DNA of 45,312 nucleotides. Source: an uncultured Clostridia bacterium. Lineage in GTDB: Bacteria; Bacillota; Clostridia; Oscillospirales; Oscillospiraceae. Numbering within the stretch: position 1 is the stretch's first letter; each line of letters begins with the position of its first letter. A model generated the notes under the pieces. The model worked only from the letters and a program-made list of their open reading frames with translations, did not search any database and had not been told where the DNA came from. The translations under genes and the position numbers were made by a program. Location: NCBI GenBank assembly GCA_946411835.1, contig CAMKFK010000009.1, forward strand, positions 1 through 45,312. The letters are read 5' to 3'. Shown here one piece after another: positions 8,079 to 15,655 of the stretch.

Positions 8079-8122
8079 GTACGCCCGATGCGATTCGAAC
8101 GCACGACCTTCAGAGTCGGAGT
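8077..8122 (-). tRNA. tRNA-Arg(CCG) 3' fragment, probable attachment site
   Basis: On the minus strand this reads as the 3' part of a tRNA: anticodon loop CTCCGAC (anticodon CCG after the T at 33), the 3' anticodon strand TCTGA, variable loop AGGTC, T arm GTGCG-TTCGAAT-CGCAT, acceptor strand CGGGCGT, A, and CCA. The 5' half is absent: the bases beyond 8122 do not give a matching anticodon strand, D arm or acceptor strand. A 3' tRNA end left next to integrase genes is the usual scar of tyrosine recombinase integration. No intact copy is seen in the window. Confidence 0.65.
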
Positions 8123-8267
8123 TATCAGACACTCCCCCAAAACACTGGTTTTATGCGGTTTTTACGGTGCATCGCACCGTATCCAAAACCTTTTTAAAAC
8201 AGCGCGAACCCTCTTGTTGCAAGGGCTCGCGCCTTTTTTGCGAAATAGTAGTCAGGCAGTAGTCAGA
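8115..8267. repeat. 153-bp direct repeat, left copy
   Basis: This 153-base block recurs at 14762-14914 in the same direction with no gaps and about 84 percent identity by eye. It begins GTCGGAGTTATCAG inside the tRNA fragment and ends with paired TAGTAGTCA/CAGTAGTCAGA motifs that look like recombinase arm sites; two related motifs also occur at 7988-8009. It holds a hairpin ACGGTGC-ATC-GCACCGT (8164-8180) and a terminator. It is probably the end sequence of an integrative element. Confidence 0.7.
8202..8239 (+). terminator. Rho-independent terminator inside the 153-bp repeat
   Basis: The arms GCGCGAACCCT (8202-8212) and AGGGCTCGCGC (8222-8232) pair with one mismatch and are followed by six T (8234-8239). 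The right copy has the equivalent at about 14849-14885. Confidence 0.8.
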
Positions 8268-8462
8268 GTGTACGGCTATTGATCCATCTTTTAGGTCCGA
8301 CTGGATATTACCGGCGAGATACTTTTGGCGGAGCGGCTCTTTTCCTTTGTTCTTCTTCAATATTTTGAGCGCCGCCCCCTGTGGGCGACGCTCTTTGTTT
8401 GCGGTTCAATTCTGTTCTGTTATCTTTCTGACTTTGCGCTGATGGGATTGTCGTTTTTCACC

Positions 8463-8714
8463 CTAGCTGTCCAGCCGTTCGACCTGAAACTTCACACATT
8501 CCCCGCAGTCGGGACACTGCACAGGCGTCGGCTTGACGCTACCGCCGCGGCGCGCGGCGTAAGCGAAGGGGTAGATTGCGCTCAGCGCCACCATGCAAAG
8601 CGCCGCGCTCTTCTCCTTGTCGATGAACGCACCGTCGAAGTAGATCTCGTCGCCTGCATGATAGCGCGGACAGCCGCTTTCCAGCACCCTCACTCTGACC
8701 TTGTGATCCTCCAT
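8463..8714 (-). CDS. TIGR04076-like small cysteine-bearing protein
   Basis: This 83-residue protein resembles the TIGR04076 group of small anaerobe proteins. It shows MEDHKVRVRVLES then CPRYHAGDEIYFDG, a central CMVALSAIYPFAYAARRGG, and a C-terminal CPDCGECVKF that may bind metal. The ATG at 8714 is chosen by similarity; the frame is open further upstream, and the ribosome site AAAGGAAG is about 12 bases away. It ends the 5-oxoproline operon, 22 bases after the DUF1445 gene. Function is unknown; the family name is from memory. Confidence 0.7.
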   Translation of the reverse strand: MEDHKVRVRVLESGCPRYHAGDEIYFDGAFIDKEKSAALCMVALSAIYPFAYAARRGGSVKPTPVQCPDCGECVKFQVERLDS

Positions 8715-8736
8715 GCTTCGTTCATCTTCCTTTCTT

Positions 8737-9549
8737 CTACGCTTCGAGATAGTCGTTGAGCTCCGCATTGAGAATGTCCGTGATGAACATATGCCCCGGC
8801 GCATGCGTGATGACGATGGGCGGCTTGGCGTTCTCCACCGCCGCCTGCGGCGTCACGCCGCAAGGCCAGAACACCGGGATCTCGCCGGGATAGATGTCCA
8901 CCGCCTCGCCATAGTCTGGCTTCATCACGTCCCGGATGCCAATTGCCTCCGCGGGGCCCATGTGCACGGGCGCGCCGTGGACGTTCGGCATTTTGGACGT
9001 GATCTCATAGGCGCGCTTTGCCTTCTCCGGCGTCATGGGACGCATGGAGCAGACCATCGGTCCTTTGAACGGGCCGCAGGGCACCGTCTGGAACAAGTCG
9101 ACCTTATACATCGGAACGTTGCGCCCCTGCGTGTTGTGGCGCACCTCGATGCCCTCGCGCAGCAGCGCCTCCTCAAAGGAGAACGAGCAGCCGATCAGAA
9201 AGCCCACATATCCGTCCTTCCAATAATCGGCGGCGTCGGTCAGCTCTTTGGTAAACACGCCGTTTTCGTACACGCGGTAACGCGGGATGTCTGTGCAGAT
9301 GTTTGCGCCCTCGCCCATGGCGTGCGTGATCGGCTCGCCTCTGACGATCTCAAGGATCGGGCAGGGGAACGGGTTGCGTTTGGCGTACTCCTCAAAATCC
9401 GCAGCGTAGTCCGGCGGCAGGATAACAAGGTTCGCCTGCGCATAACCCGCACACATGCCAGCGGTGGGAAAATCGATCTTGCCCTCACGGATCAGCGCGC
9501 GAACCTCGCTGGGTTTTTTGTTGATATACGGGGTGATGTCGAATGCCAT
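8737..9549 (-). CDS. DUF1445 putative hydro-lyase (YcsI family)
   Basis: This 270-residue cytosolic protein matches the YcsI/DUF1445 family: DFPTAGMCAGYAQANLV near the start, then YVGFLIGCSFSFEEAL, and VHGAPVHMGP in the last third. In Bacillus subtilis ycsI sits between ycsG and kipI as here. The family is called a putative hydro-lyase, and related eukaryotic proteins act on D-glutamate/5-oxo-D-proline, so a link to 5-oxoproline stereochemistry is plausible but unproved. The start ATG has GAGAGGAGG a few bases upstream. The gene follows pxpC by 11 bases and should be in the same operon. Confidence 0.88.
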   Translation of the reverse strand: MAFDITPYINKKPSEVRALIREGKIDFPTAGMCAGYAQANLVILPPDYAADFEEYAKRNPFPCPILEIVRGEPITHAMGEGANICTDIPRYRVYENGVFTKELTDAADYWKDGYVGFLIGCSFSFEEALLREGIEVRHNTQGRNVPMYKVDLFQTVPCGPFKGPMVCSMRPMTPEKAKRAYEITSKMPNVHGAPVHMGPAEAIGIRDVMKPDYGEAVDIYPGEIPVFWPCGVTPQAAVENAKPPIVITHAPGHMFITDILNAELNDYLEA

Positions 9550-9560
9550 GCTGCCTCCTC

Positions 9561-10544
9561 TCACTTTTTCGGCTGTTTGGGTTTACGCTCCTTCACATAC
9601 GCGCTGCCGGCCATCGTCCGCAGCGCTGCCAACGCGGCGCGCTCCGTTAGCAGCGCATCCTGCGCTGCCTCAATGGTGGTTTTGACAAAGCGCACCTTGT
9701 CGCCGGCCTTGAGCTGACCGATGATGCGGAAATCCGCCGTGATGACGTTGGCGATCTTCGTGTAGCCGCCCGTGGTCTGGCGGTCGGCAAGCATGATGAT
9801 CGGCTTGCCGGCTGTCGGCACTTGAATCGCGCCGAAGGCAATGCCGTCGGAGATAATATCGCCGCCGTCCTTGTGCTCAATAACGGGGCCCTCCATGCGG
9901 CAGCCCATTCGGTCAAACTCGTTTGTGACCGTATAGGTTTCGCCGAGGAACGTGTCAATGCCCGCCTGCGTGAACATATCGTCCTGCGGGCCCATCACGA
10001 CACGGACGGCGTACTCCGTGCGCGCCGTAACCTCCGGCGCGATGCGCCGCTGCACCAGATTGAGAATCTCCGCTGTGGGCTTTCGGAAACCGATCACGTC
10101 GCCTTTTTCGAGCTTTCTGCCTTCCAGTCCGCCGATCCTCGCCTTCATGTAGGTTGATCGGCTGCCCATCACGAGCGGCACGTCCAGTCCCCCCGCGAAC
10201 GCGATAAACGCGCGGCAGCCCGTCCGCAGCCCTGTGAACCGAAGCGTCTGCCCCTCCTGTACGGAAAACGCCGCGTAAGTCGCCACCGGCTGATGATCCA
10301 GCGTGGGGCCAAGGTCGCCGCCCGTAACGGCGATGACGTTCGCCTTGTCAAAGCGAAGCTGCGGCCCCATCATCGTGCACTCCAGCACCGCCTCGTTTTC
10401 GTCGTTCCCGACAAGGATGTTCGCAATGCGCATCGCCCGCGGGTCCATGACGCCGGAGACCGAGACGCCGAACTGCCGATAGCCTGTGCGTCCCGCGTCC
10501 TGCACCGTCGTCAGCAGGCCCGGGCTTAAAACCGTTACGCTCAT
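9561..10544 (-). CDS. pxpC: 5-oxoprolinase subunit PxpC (biotin-dependent carboxyltransferase-like, KipA)
   Basis: This 327-residue protein is one subunit of the bacterial ATP-dependent 5-oxoprolinase PxpABC, which opens 5-oxoproline to glutamate. It shows the family start VTVLSPGLLTTVQDAGRTGY, the central FAGGLDVPLVMGSRST, and the C-terminal AFGAIQVPTAGKPIIMLADRQTTGGY in key parts (GAIQVPT, DRQTTGGY). The length fits KipA/PxpC. Its ATG overlaps the pxpB stop as ATGA at 10541-10544, so the two subunits are translationally coupled. A basic lysine-rich tail (KERKPKQPKK) is an oddity of this copy. Confidence 0.95.
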   Translation of the reverse strand: MSVTVLSPGLLTTVQDAGRTGYRQFGVSVSGVMDPRAMRIANILVGNDENEAVLECTMMGPQLRFDKANVIAVTGGDLGPTLDHQPVATYAAFSVQEGQTLRFTGLRTGCRAFIAFAGGLDVPLVMGSRSTYMKARIGGLEGRKLEKGDVIGFRKPTAEILNLVQRRIAPEVTARTEYAVRVVMGPQDDMFTQAGIDTFLGETYTVTNEFDRMGCRMEGPVIEHKDGGDIISDGIAFGAIQVPTAGKPIIMLADRQTTGGYTKIANVITADFRIIGQLKAGDKVRFVKTTIEAAQDALLTERAALAALRTMAGSAYVKERKPKQPKK

Positions 10545-11278
10545 TTCGCCGCCTCCTCTCTCGGATGCGTCCGGCAGACATACTTGCCTTTTTCCGCCAG
10601 ATCGGCGATCTCATCATACTCCGCCTGATCGATGGCCCGGAATTTGATATACTGCCCGGCCTTGGGCAGGATCGGCGTCTCACGATTCGGGTCGTACATC
10701 TTCACCGGCGTGCGGCCGATCAACTGCCAGCCGCCCGGCGAGTCGATCGGATAGACGCCCGTCTGCTTACCCGCGATGCCAACGGAACCGGCGGGAATTT
10801 TGACGCGCGGCTGTTTGAGGCGCGGCGTTTCGATCTTGTCGCTCATACCGCCGAGGTAGGTGAAGCCCGGCGTGAAGCCCAGCATGTAGATCAGGTATTC
10901 GGTGGAGGTGTGGATGTCGACGACCTCCTGCTCCGAAATTCCGGCGTGCTCGGCGACAAAGGCCAGATCAGGCCCCATCTCGCCGCCGTAGAGCACCGGC
11001 ACCTCCAGCACATCGCTCGGCGGGATTTCGATCGAGCCAAGCTGCCCCAGCAATCCCTCAAGCCGTTTCGTCAGCGCGCGGTAGGAAATGACGCCCGGAT
11101 CGTAGTGGATCATGCAGGAACGATAGGTCGGCACCAATTCCACAATACCGGGGACGCCGCTCTTTTCCAGCGCGATGGTAAACGCGCGGATCTGCGCGTT
11201 GGTCGATTCGCTGATCTCATTGCCGAACTCCGCGCTGAGCGAGGTGTCGCCGGTCAATAAAAATCTTACATCAGGCAT
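10541..11278 (-). CDS. pxpB: 5-oxoprolinase subunit PxpB (allophanate hydrolase subunit 1-like, KipI)
   Basis: This 245-residue protein is the PxpB/KipI subunit of 5-oxoprolinase. It shows LLTGDTSLSAEFGNEIS near the start, the strong family block YLIYMLGFTPGFTYLGGM, then IPAGSVGIAGKQTGVYPID and SPGGWQLIGRTP. In Bacillus KipI was first described as an inhibitor of the sporulation kinase KinA; the PxpABC enzyme role was shown later. It lies 62 bases from the NRAMP gene and overlaps pxpC by four bases. The first codons follow GGAGGGGCACT, a good ribosome site. Confidence 0.95.
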   Translation of the reverse strand: MPDVRFLLTGDTSLSAEFGNEISESTNAQIRAFTIALEKSGVPGIVELVPTYRSCMIHYDPGVISYRALTKRLEGLLGQLGSIEIPPSDVLEVPVLYGGEMGPDLAFVAEHAGISEQEVVDIHTSTEYLIYMLGFTPGFTYLGGMSDKIETPRLKQPRVKIPAGSVGIAGKQTGVYPIDSPGGWQLIGRTPVKMYDPNRETPILPKAGQYIKFRAIDQAEYDEIADLAEKGKYVCRTHPREEAAK

Positions 11279-11340
11279 AGTGCCCCTCCTTTTTGCCGGG
11301 GCGGCCCGCTTGCGCGGACCGCCCTTTCAGCGACGCATTA

Positions 11341-12603
11341 TTACACAAAGAGGTTCTTGAGGTTCGGCAGCGCCGTGACGGCGAGATACGCCGTGATTAC
11401 GACCACGATCCAGCCGAGGACGGTCAGAACGATCGGGTGCTTATACTCTTCGCCAACGATCTTCTTATTATTGACGGCAAGCAGGATACTGGCAAGGCCG
11501 ATCGGCAAAATAAGACCGTTCACCGCGCCCGCGAGCACCAGAAGCTTCGCCGCGCCGCCCAAAATCACCATGATCAGGGAAGATACCGCAATGAAGCCGA
11601 TGATCCAGTAGTTCTCGTTCTTCTCGATCTTCGGGCTGAAGGTCTTCAGAAAGGAAACGGAGGTATACGCCGCGCCGATGATGGACGTCAGCGCCGCGCA
11701 GAAGATCACAAGCCCCGCGAAGCGATACGCCAGATTGCCGGCGCCGACCAGGAACGCGTAGGCAGCCGGGTTGGATATGCCGTTGTACTCCGGGACGCCC
11801 GCCATGCCGGCATTTGCGGCGGGATCGGCAAGATTGATGCCGGAGAACTTGGTGACGACGCCGAGGATCGCCAGGAACAGGAGCACGCGGACGATGGCGG
11901 CGATACCCATACCCATGACCGAGCTCCTGCTTGCCTGACCCAGATTCTCCTTGCCGGTCACGCCGCCGTCGATCAGGCGGTGGGCGCCGGAGAACGTGAT
12001 GTAACCGCCGACCGTACCGCCGATCAGGGTGAGGATTGCCGGGATCGTCGCGCTGACGCCGCTGGACGGAACGAAGGTGTTGACCACGGCCTCCCCGACC
12101 GGGGGCTTTGTGATGAACATGACGATGAGGATCACGACGATCATGAGCGCGCCCAGATACTTCACGATCTGGTCAACAATGGATTTCGCGGATTTGGAAA
12201 GGAAGATCACGATTGCCAGCAGGGCGGAGATGACATAGCCGACTCTCGCGGGAATGCCGGTCAGGGCGAAGATACCAAGACCGCCGCCGCCAACGTTGCC
12301 GATGTTGAACGCCAGACCGCCGAGTGCTATCAGGCCCGCAAGCAGGTAGCCGAGTCCGCGGAACACTTCGTTTGCCACGTCCTGACCGCGCTTGCCGGTG
12401 TAGCACAGCACGCGCCAGATATTCATCTGAGCGATACCCGACATAATCAGAGACGCCAGAATAACAAACCCGAAGCTGGATTTGAGACTGCTGGTAAAGG
12501 TTGCCGTTTGTGTCAGGAAGCCGGGACCGATGGCAGAGGTCGCCATCAGGAACGCCGCGCCGAGGATGACGCTCATATTCTTTTTGTTCTCCGTGTTGCT
12601 CAT
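11341..12603 (-). CDS. NRAMP-family transporter (YcsG-like)
   Basis: This 420-residue polytopic membrane protein belongs to the NRAMP superfamily. About 11 hydrophobic segments are visible, the first carrying ATSAIGPGFLTQTATF, where NRAMP metal transporters normally have the DPGN metal site; the altered motif suggests the substrate is not a usual Mn or Fe ion. A GGTVGGYITFSGAHRLID segment follows. In Bacillus subtilis ycsG holds the same place in the 5-oxoproline cluster, so it may import 5-oxoproline or a related compound; that is inference. ATG 12603 is chosen because AAGGAGG lies seven bases upstream. Confidence 0.88.
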   Translation of the reverse strand: MSNTENKKNMSVILGAAFLMATSAIGPGFLTQTATFTSSLKSSFGFVILASLIMSGIAQMNIWRVLCYTGKRGQDVANEVFRGLGYLLAGLIALGGLAFNIGNVGGGGLGIFALTGIPARVGYVISALLAIVIFLSKSAKSIVDQIVKYLGALMIVVILIVMFITKPPVGEAVVNTFVPSSGVSATIPAILTLIGGTVGGYITFSGAHRLIDGGVTGKENLGQASRSSVMGMGIAAIVRVLLFLAILGVVTKFSGINLADPAANAGMAGVPEYNGISNPAAYAFLVGAGNLAYRFAGLVIFCAALTSIIGAAYTSVSFLKTFSPKIEKNENYWIIGFIAVSSLIMVILGGAAKLLVLAGAVNGLILPIGLASILLAVNNKKIVGEEYKHPIVLTVLGWIVVVITAYLAVTALPNLKNLFV

Positions 12604-12642
12604 AGGTTCCTCCTTATTTAACACACGTTTTTGGGATGCTGT

Positions 12643-13410
12643 TTATACGATCTCGGCGATGGGCGCGATCGTGACGCCCTCCGCTTCGAGACGTGCCCGG
12701 ATGTTCTTCACGAACTCCACTGCCGAGGGATTGTCGCCGTGGACGCAGATGGAATCCGCCGCGAGAGGCACCTCCTCGCCAGTGATCGCGGTAACCTTGC
12801 CCTCCTTGACCATGCGAATCGTGCGGGTGATCGCCTCCTCCGTGTCGTGGATGACCGCGCCCGGCTTGCTGCGGGGAACCAGCGAGCCGTCCGCCTGATA
12901 GGCGCGGTCGGCGAACACCTCGCTTGCGACGCGGATACCGACCTGCTTCGCCGCCTCCACCATCTTGCTGTTCGCAAGGGCGAGGAAAATCACGTCCTTG
13001 TCCACCTCCGCAACCGCCTCCGCAATGGCGAGCGCGAGATCAATGTCCTTGCCTGCCATGTTGTAGAGCGCGCCGTGGGGCTTACAATGCTGCAGCTTCA
13101 CACCGTTTGCCTTCGTGAACGCCATCAGCGCGCCAAGCTGGTACTTAACGTATGCCTTTGCCTCCTTGGGCGAGCATGCAACGTTACGCCTGCCGAAGCC
13201 CATCAGATCAGGATAGCCCGGATGCGCGCCCACGGCGACGCCCGCCGTCTTGGCCGCCTGCACGGTCTTGTCCATCACCAGAGGGTCGCCGGCATGGTAG
13301 CCGCAGGCCACGTTCGCCGAGGAGATGTGCGCAATCACATCGGCGTCCATACCAATGGTGTAGTTGCCGAAGCTCTCGCCCAGATCGCTGTTGAGGTCAA
13401 CCTTGTACAT
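12643..13410 (-). CDS. pxpA: 5-oxoprolinase subunit PxpA (LamB/YcsF family)
   Basis: This 255-residue protein is the PxpA (LamB/YcsF) subunit. It shows the signature start [16 protein letters not shown], then [43 protein letters not shown] and the C-terminal [10 protein letters not shown], which carry the metal-binding or catalytic Asp and His residues of the fold. The ATG at 13410 follows AAGGGAG by eight bases; upstream in-frame codons are not family-like. It is the first gene of the operon pxpA, NRAMP, pxpB, pxpC, DUF1445, TIGR04076, and faces the divergent AraC-type regulator. Confidence 0.95.
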   Translation of the reverse strand: MYKVDLNSDLGESFGNYTIGMDADVIAHISSANVACGYHAGDPLVMDKTVQAAKTAGVAVGAHPGYPDLMGFGRRNVACSPKEAKAYVKYQLGALMAFTKANGVKLQHCKPHGALYNMAGKDIDLALAIAEAVAEVDKDVIFLALANSKMVEAAKQVGIRVASEVFADRAYQADGSLVPRSKPGAVIHDTEEAITRTIRMVKEGKVTAITGEEVPLAADSICVHGDNPSAVEFVKNIRARLEAEGVTIAPIAEIV

Positions 13411-13572
13411 GTGCGTTCTCCCTTCCCATGTCATTTCGGCGGTGGTGCCGCCGCGCAGCCCTTCTGTGCAGAATTGTTTATATGCCTCATTAAAAAAAGT
13501 GGTATCAAAGCGACAAAAAAACAGCATGTCGATAGGAACGTCAGCTTTTCCGGTTGCTTTCTGGATTCCTTC

Positions 13573-13601
13573 TTGACAACTGCACGAATGGGTTATATAA
13601 A
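13573..13601 (+). promoter_or_regulatory. Sigma-A-type promoter for the AraC-type regulator
   Basis: TTGACA at 13573-13578 and TATAAA at 13596-13601 are 17 bases apart, a near-consensus promoter reading toward the regulator at 13684. The rest of the 273-base divergent region (13411-13683) must hold the pxpA promoter on the other strand; I cannot place it. Confidence 0.75.
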
Positions 13602-13683
13602 ATTTACTATACTTCTTCTCAAAATTCTATCCGAATCCCGTCTAAAAATATCACAATCTTGATTTCAAGGAAAAAGAGTCAAT

Positions 13684-14565
13684 ATGTTTTTTGTAGACAG
13701 TAACCAAAAAGCCAACTTCACCCTGCCCTATGAGTTCCCTCTGGTCGTGCACGAGACAAAGCTGTGGGAGAAGCCGATGGGCTTCAACAACTGGCACTGG
13801 CACGAGGAGGTGCAGTTCACCTACGTGCTGGAGGGTGGCATGATCACCACCGCGCAGGGCAGCGACTACATTCTGCGTGCCGGCGACGGATTTTTCGTTA
13901 ACTCAAACCTCTCTCATATGACGCGTCCCACCTCGCCCGACTCCGCGCGCTATCTCAGTCTGAACCTGCACCCCAGCCTGCTGACGCTGTTCCACGGAAG
14001 TGTCGTTGAACAGAAGTATTTCATGCCCTACGTCAACCATCCGTTTTTCCAGTTCATCCCACTCTCGCCGGAAACGTCATGGCAAGAGCAAGCGCTGCAG
14101 AATATGCGCTTGCTGTTCCGTATTCTACAGGAACGGCCGTTTGGTTATGAACTGGATTCCTATGGGCTGTTGCTGCATCTATGGAAGTTGCTGCTGGAGC
14201 ATTTGCAGTCTGATTCCGCGCAGTCTCCTCTCATGGAACGTGCGGAGGCGCACGGCATCATATCGTTCCTGCACGAGCACCATGACGAAACAATTTCACT
14301 CAAAAATGTCGCCGATCATGTCCACCTGAGCCAGGAGGAGTGCTGTCGCCTGTTTAAGGCGACCTATGGCTGCACCATCTTTACCTATCTCGCGGATTAC
14401 CGCTTGCAGCAGAGCATTCTGCTTCTTTCCGACCCTTCGCTCTCCATCTCTCAGATTGCGGAGCGCTGTGGGTTCAACAGCACCAGCTATTTCATCAAGC
14501 GATTCCGGGAGAAGGTCGGCATGAGTCCACTGCAATATCGAAATGCCGCCAGGAAAGGCGGTTGA
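13684..14565 (+). CDS. AraC family regulator with N-terminal cupin domain
   Basis: This 293-residue protein has an N-terminal AraC-type cupin (NNWHWHEEVQFTYVLEGGM and RAGDGFFVNSN in key parts WHWHEEVQF and AGDGFFVNS) at about 35-90 and a C-terminal double helix-turn-helix (residues about 195-290) with LADYRLQQSILLLS and IAERCGFNSTSYFIKRFRE. The second motif fits the AraC signature well. It is divergent from pxpA and likely controls the 5-oxoproline operon in response to a small ligand, a role played by KipR in Bacillus; this is inferred from position. No strong ribosome site precedes its ATG. Confidence 0.9.
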   Translation: MFFVDSNQKANFTLPYEFPLVVHETKLWEKPMGFNNWHWHEEVQFTYVLEGGMITTAQGSDYILRAGDGFFVNSNLSHMTRPTSPDSARYLSLNLHPSLLTLFHGSVVEQKYFMPYVNHPFFQFIPLSPETSWQEQALQNMRLLFRILQERPFGYELDSYGLLLHLWKLLLEHLQSDSAQSPLMERAEAHGIISFLHEHHDETISLKNVADHVHLSQEECCRLFKATYGCTIFTYLADYRLQQSILLLSDPSLSISQIAERCGFNSTSYFIKRFREKVGMSPLQYRNAARKGG

Positions 14566-14700
14566 TGCCACTCTGCCGTGAAAATGCTCCCTCAAATGCA
14601 GAAGGTGGGCTAAGCAATAGCTCATGAGGACAGCGTGCAGACGTCGACAGCTCCTTTTTCCACGCCTGAAACCAGCATTTTCAATCCCCAAAAACCGCGA

Positions 14701-14735
14701 GCCCGCAATCCCATTGTACAAGCGGGATTGCGGGC
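14701..14735. terminator. 12-bp hairpin, twin of the one at 27836
   Basis: GCCCGCAATCCC (14701-14712) pairs perfectly with GGGATTGCGGGC (14724-14735) across an 11-base loop. It lies after the AraC-type gene but has no long T run. The hairpin at 27836-27870 has almost the same stem and loop. The other bases of 14566-14761 show no gene. Confidence 0.65.
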
Positions 14736-14761
14736 ATAACTTAACCGGATTTAGTTCATGG

Positions 14762-14914
14762 GTCGGAGTTATCAGGCACTCCCCCGAAACACTGGTTTTG
14801 TGCGGCTTTCACGGCTCGTTACACCGTATTCAAAACCTTTTGAAAACGGCACGAACCCTTTTGTTGCAAGGGCTCGCGCCGTTTTCGCAAAATAGTAGTC
14901 AAGTAGTAGTCAGA
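14762..14914. repeat. 153-bp direct repeat, right copy
   Basis: This block aligns without gaps to 8115-8267, about 84 percent identical by eye, with the same terminator-type hairpin (arms around CACGAACCCTT and AAGGGCTCG) and the same end motif pair AATAGTAGTCA/AGTAGTAGTCAGA. The tRNA sequence that precedes the left copy is not present here. It abuts the ModE-like gene end by 14 bases. Confidence 0.7.
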
Positions 14915-14928
14915 AGTTCTTGCAGATT

Positions 14929-15297
14929 TCAGGCATCGTTGCTGGACCGTCTCTGATAAAACGCAAATTCCTCGGCAAGCAGGCTGTCGCCGTAGGCGCA
15001 CAGTTTTTCGTAGCAGCGGTCATACGCCTCCAAAAACTGTCGCGCCTCCTCGGACAGCGTCGCGCCGCCGCCGCCCTTTCCACCCGTCGTGGATGTGAGC
15101 AACTTGACGCCAAGTCCCTCTTCCGCGTTTTTTGTGATCGTCCACGCCTTCGAGTACGACATTTCCATCGACTGCGCCGCCGCGCGCAGGGAATGGTGCT
15201 CATCCACGCGGTGCAGCAGCTCTGCGATGCCTGGGCCGAAGATCTTTTGGTCGGTAAACAGCCGCACCGATAACACGGCATGCAGTTCTCTTTTCAT
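14929..15297 (-). CDS. ModE-like molybdate regulator, DNA-binding domain only
   Basis: This 122-residue protein is the winged helix-turn-helix of the ModE group. It starts VRLFTDQKIFGPGIAELL, has the typical SLRAAAQSMEMSYSKAW helix pair at about 36-52, then GVKLLTSTTGGKGGGGATLS, the glycine-rich wing seen in ModE proteins, and an AYDRCYEKL helix. The molybdate-binding TOBE domains of full ModE are absent. It is divergent from the DUF3343-yqeC-yqeB-selD operon across 118 bases and probably controls that operon or the hydroxylase genes. The start follows AGGAAGG by about seven bases. Confidence 0.85.
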   Translation of the reverse strand: MKRELHAVLSVRLFTDQKIFGPGIAELLHRVDEHHSLRAAAQSMEMSYSKAWTITKNAEEGLGVKLLTSTTGGKGGGGATLSEEARQFLEAYDRCYEKLCAYGDSLLAEEFAFYQRRSSNDA

Positions 15298-15345
15298 TTT
15301 CGCGCCTTCCTCGTTTTTTCTTGATTATATCCGTTTCTTTGCCTC

Positions 15346-15374
15346 TTGTAAAGTGCGAACGAGCCTGCTATAAT
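15346..15374 (+). promoter_or_regulatory. Promoter of the DUF3343-yqeC-yqeB-selD operon
   Basis: TTGTAA at 15346-15351 and a perfect TATAAT at 15369-15374 are 17 bases apart and read toward the gene at 15416. The ModE-like regulator gene is divergent from here, so its operator may lie in this region. Confidence 0.75.
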
Positions 15375-15402
15375 CGGCTTGATATTTTGATGCGAACAAC
15401 GC

Positions 15403-15411
15403 GGGGGGGGG
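15403..15411 (+). repeat. Run of nine G in the ribosome-binding region of the DUF3343 gene
   Basis: Nine G in a row lie between the promoter and the ATG at 15416, where the ribosome site should be. Such runs slip easily in replication, and a change in length here would alter the ribosome site spacing of the first gene of the operon. Confidence 0.85.
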
Positions 15412-15415
15412 ATCT

Positions 15416-15655
15416 ATGAAAAGAAACAAGGAACCACGCGTCGTCGTCACCTTTCACACGACGGCGGAGGCGATGGCTACGGAACGGGTGTGCGCGGAAA
15501 ATCATCTCGCGGGAAAACTAATCTCGGCGCCGCGCGCGCTTTCCGCCGACTGCGGCATTGCGTGGTGCGGTCCGCTCGAAACACGCACGGCGATTGAAAG
15601 CGCGCTCTCCGACGCGCGGATAGAAGTCGCCGGAATTTACGAGCTGGTGATGTGA
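15416..15655 (+). CDS. DUF3343 protein (putative Se/S carrier-like)
   Basis: This 79-residue protein matches the DUF3343 family (Pfam PF11823, described as putative Se/S carrier-like). It shows VVTFHTTAEAMATERVC near the start, a LISAPRALSADCGIAW block, and cysteines C26, C46 and C51; C46 in SADCG is the family's conserved one. Family members often lie next to selenium genes, as here, where yqeC starts directly after the stop. A role in carrying reduced selenium or sulfur is suggested by family name and context, not shown. Confidence 0.85.
   Translation: MKRNKEPRVVVTFHTTAEAMATERVCAENHLAGKLISAPRALSADCGIAWCGPLETRTAIESALSDARIEVAGIYELVM

Larger units (their letters stand above)
1..8122. mobile_element. 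Mobilizable integrative element, copy A (left end outside the window)
   Basis: The block has an oriT-like leader, a MobC-like gene, a relaxase with a nested gene, a first tyrosine recombinase, cargo, a second tyrosine recombinase and a DUF6809-like gene, and it stops at a tRNA-Arg 3' fragment. The same backbone in the same order recurs at about 33660-41118 with other cargo. No coupling protein or type IV secretion genes are seen, so it is probably mobilized in trans. The left end lies before the window. Which side of the tRNA fragment the element occupies is not certain. Confidence 0.7.

Noticed and set aside
8077-8160. Intact tRNA gene
   Set aside because: Only the 3' part fits; the bases beyond 8122 give no matching anticodon strand, D arm or 5' acceptor strand.
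14566-14700. Molybdenum cofactor or other riboswitch after the AraC-type gene
   Set aside because: I saw no conserved riboswitch core; the only clear structures are the hairpin at 14701 and the 153-bp repeat.
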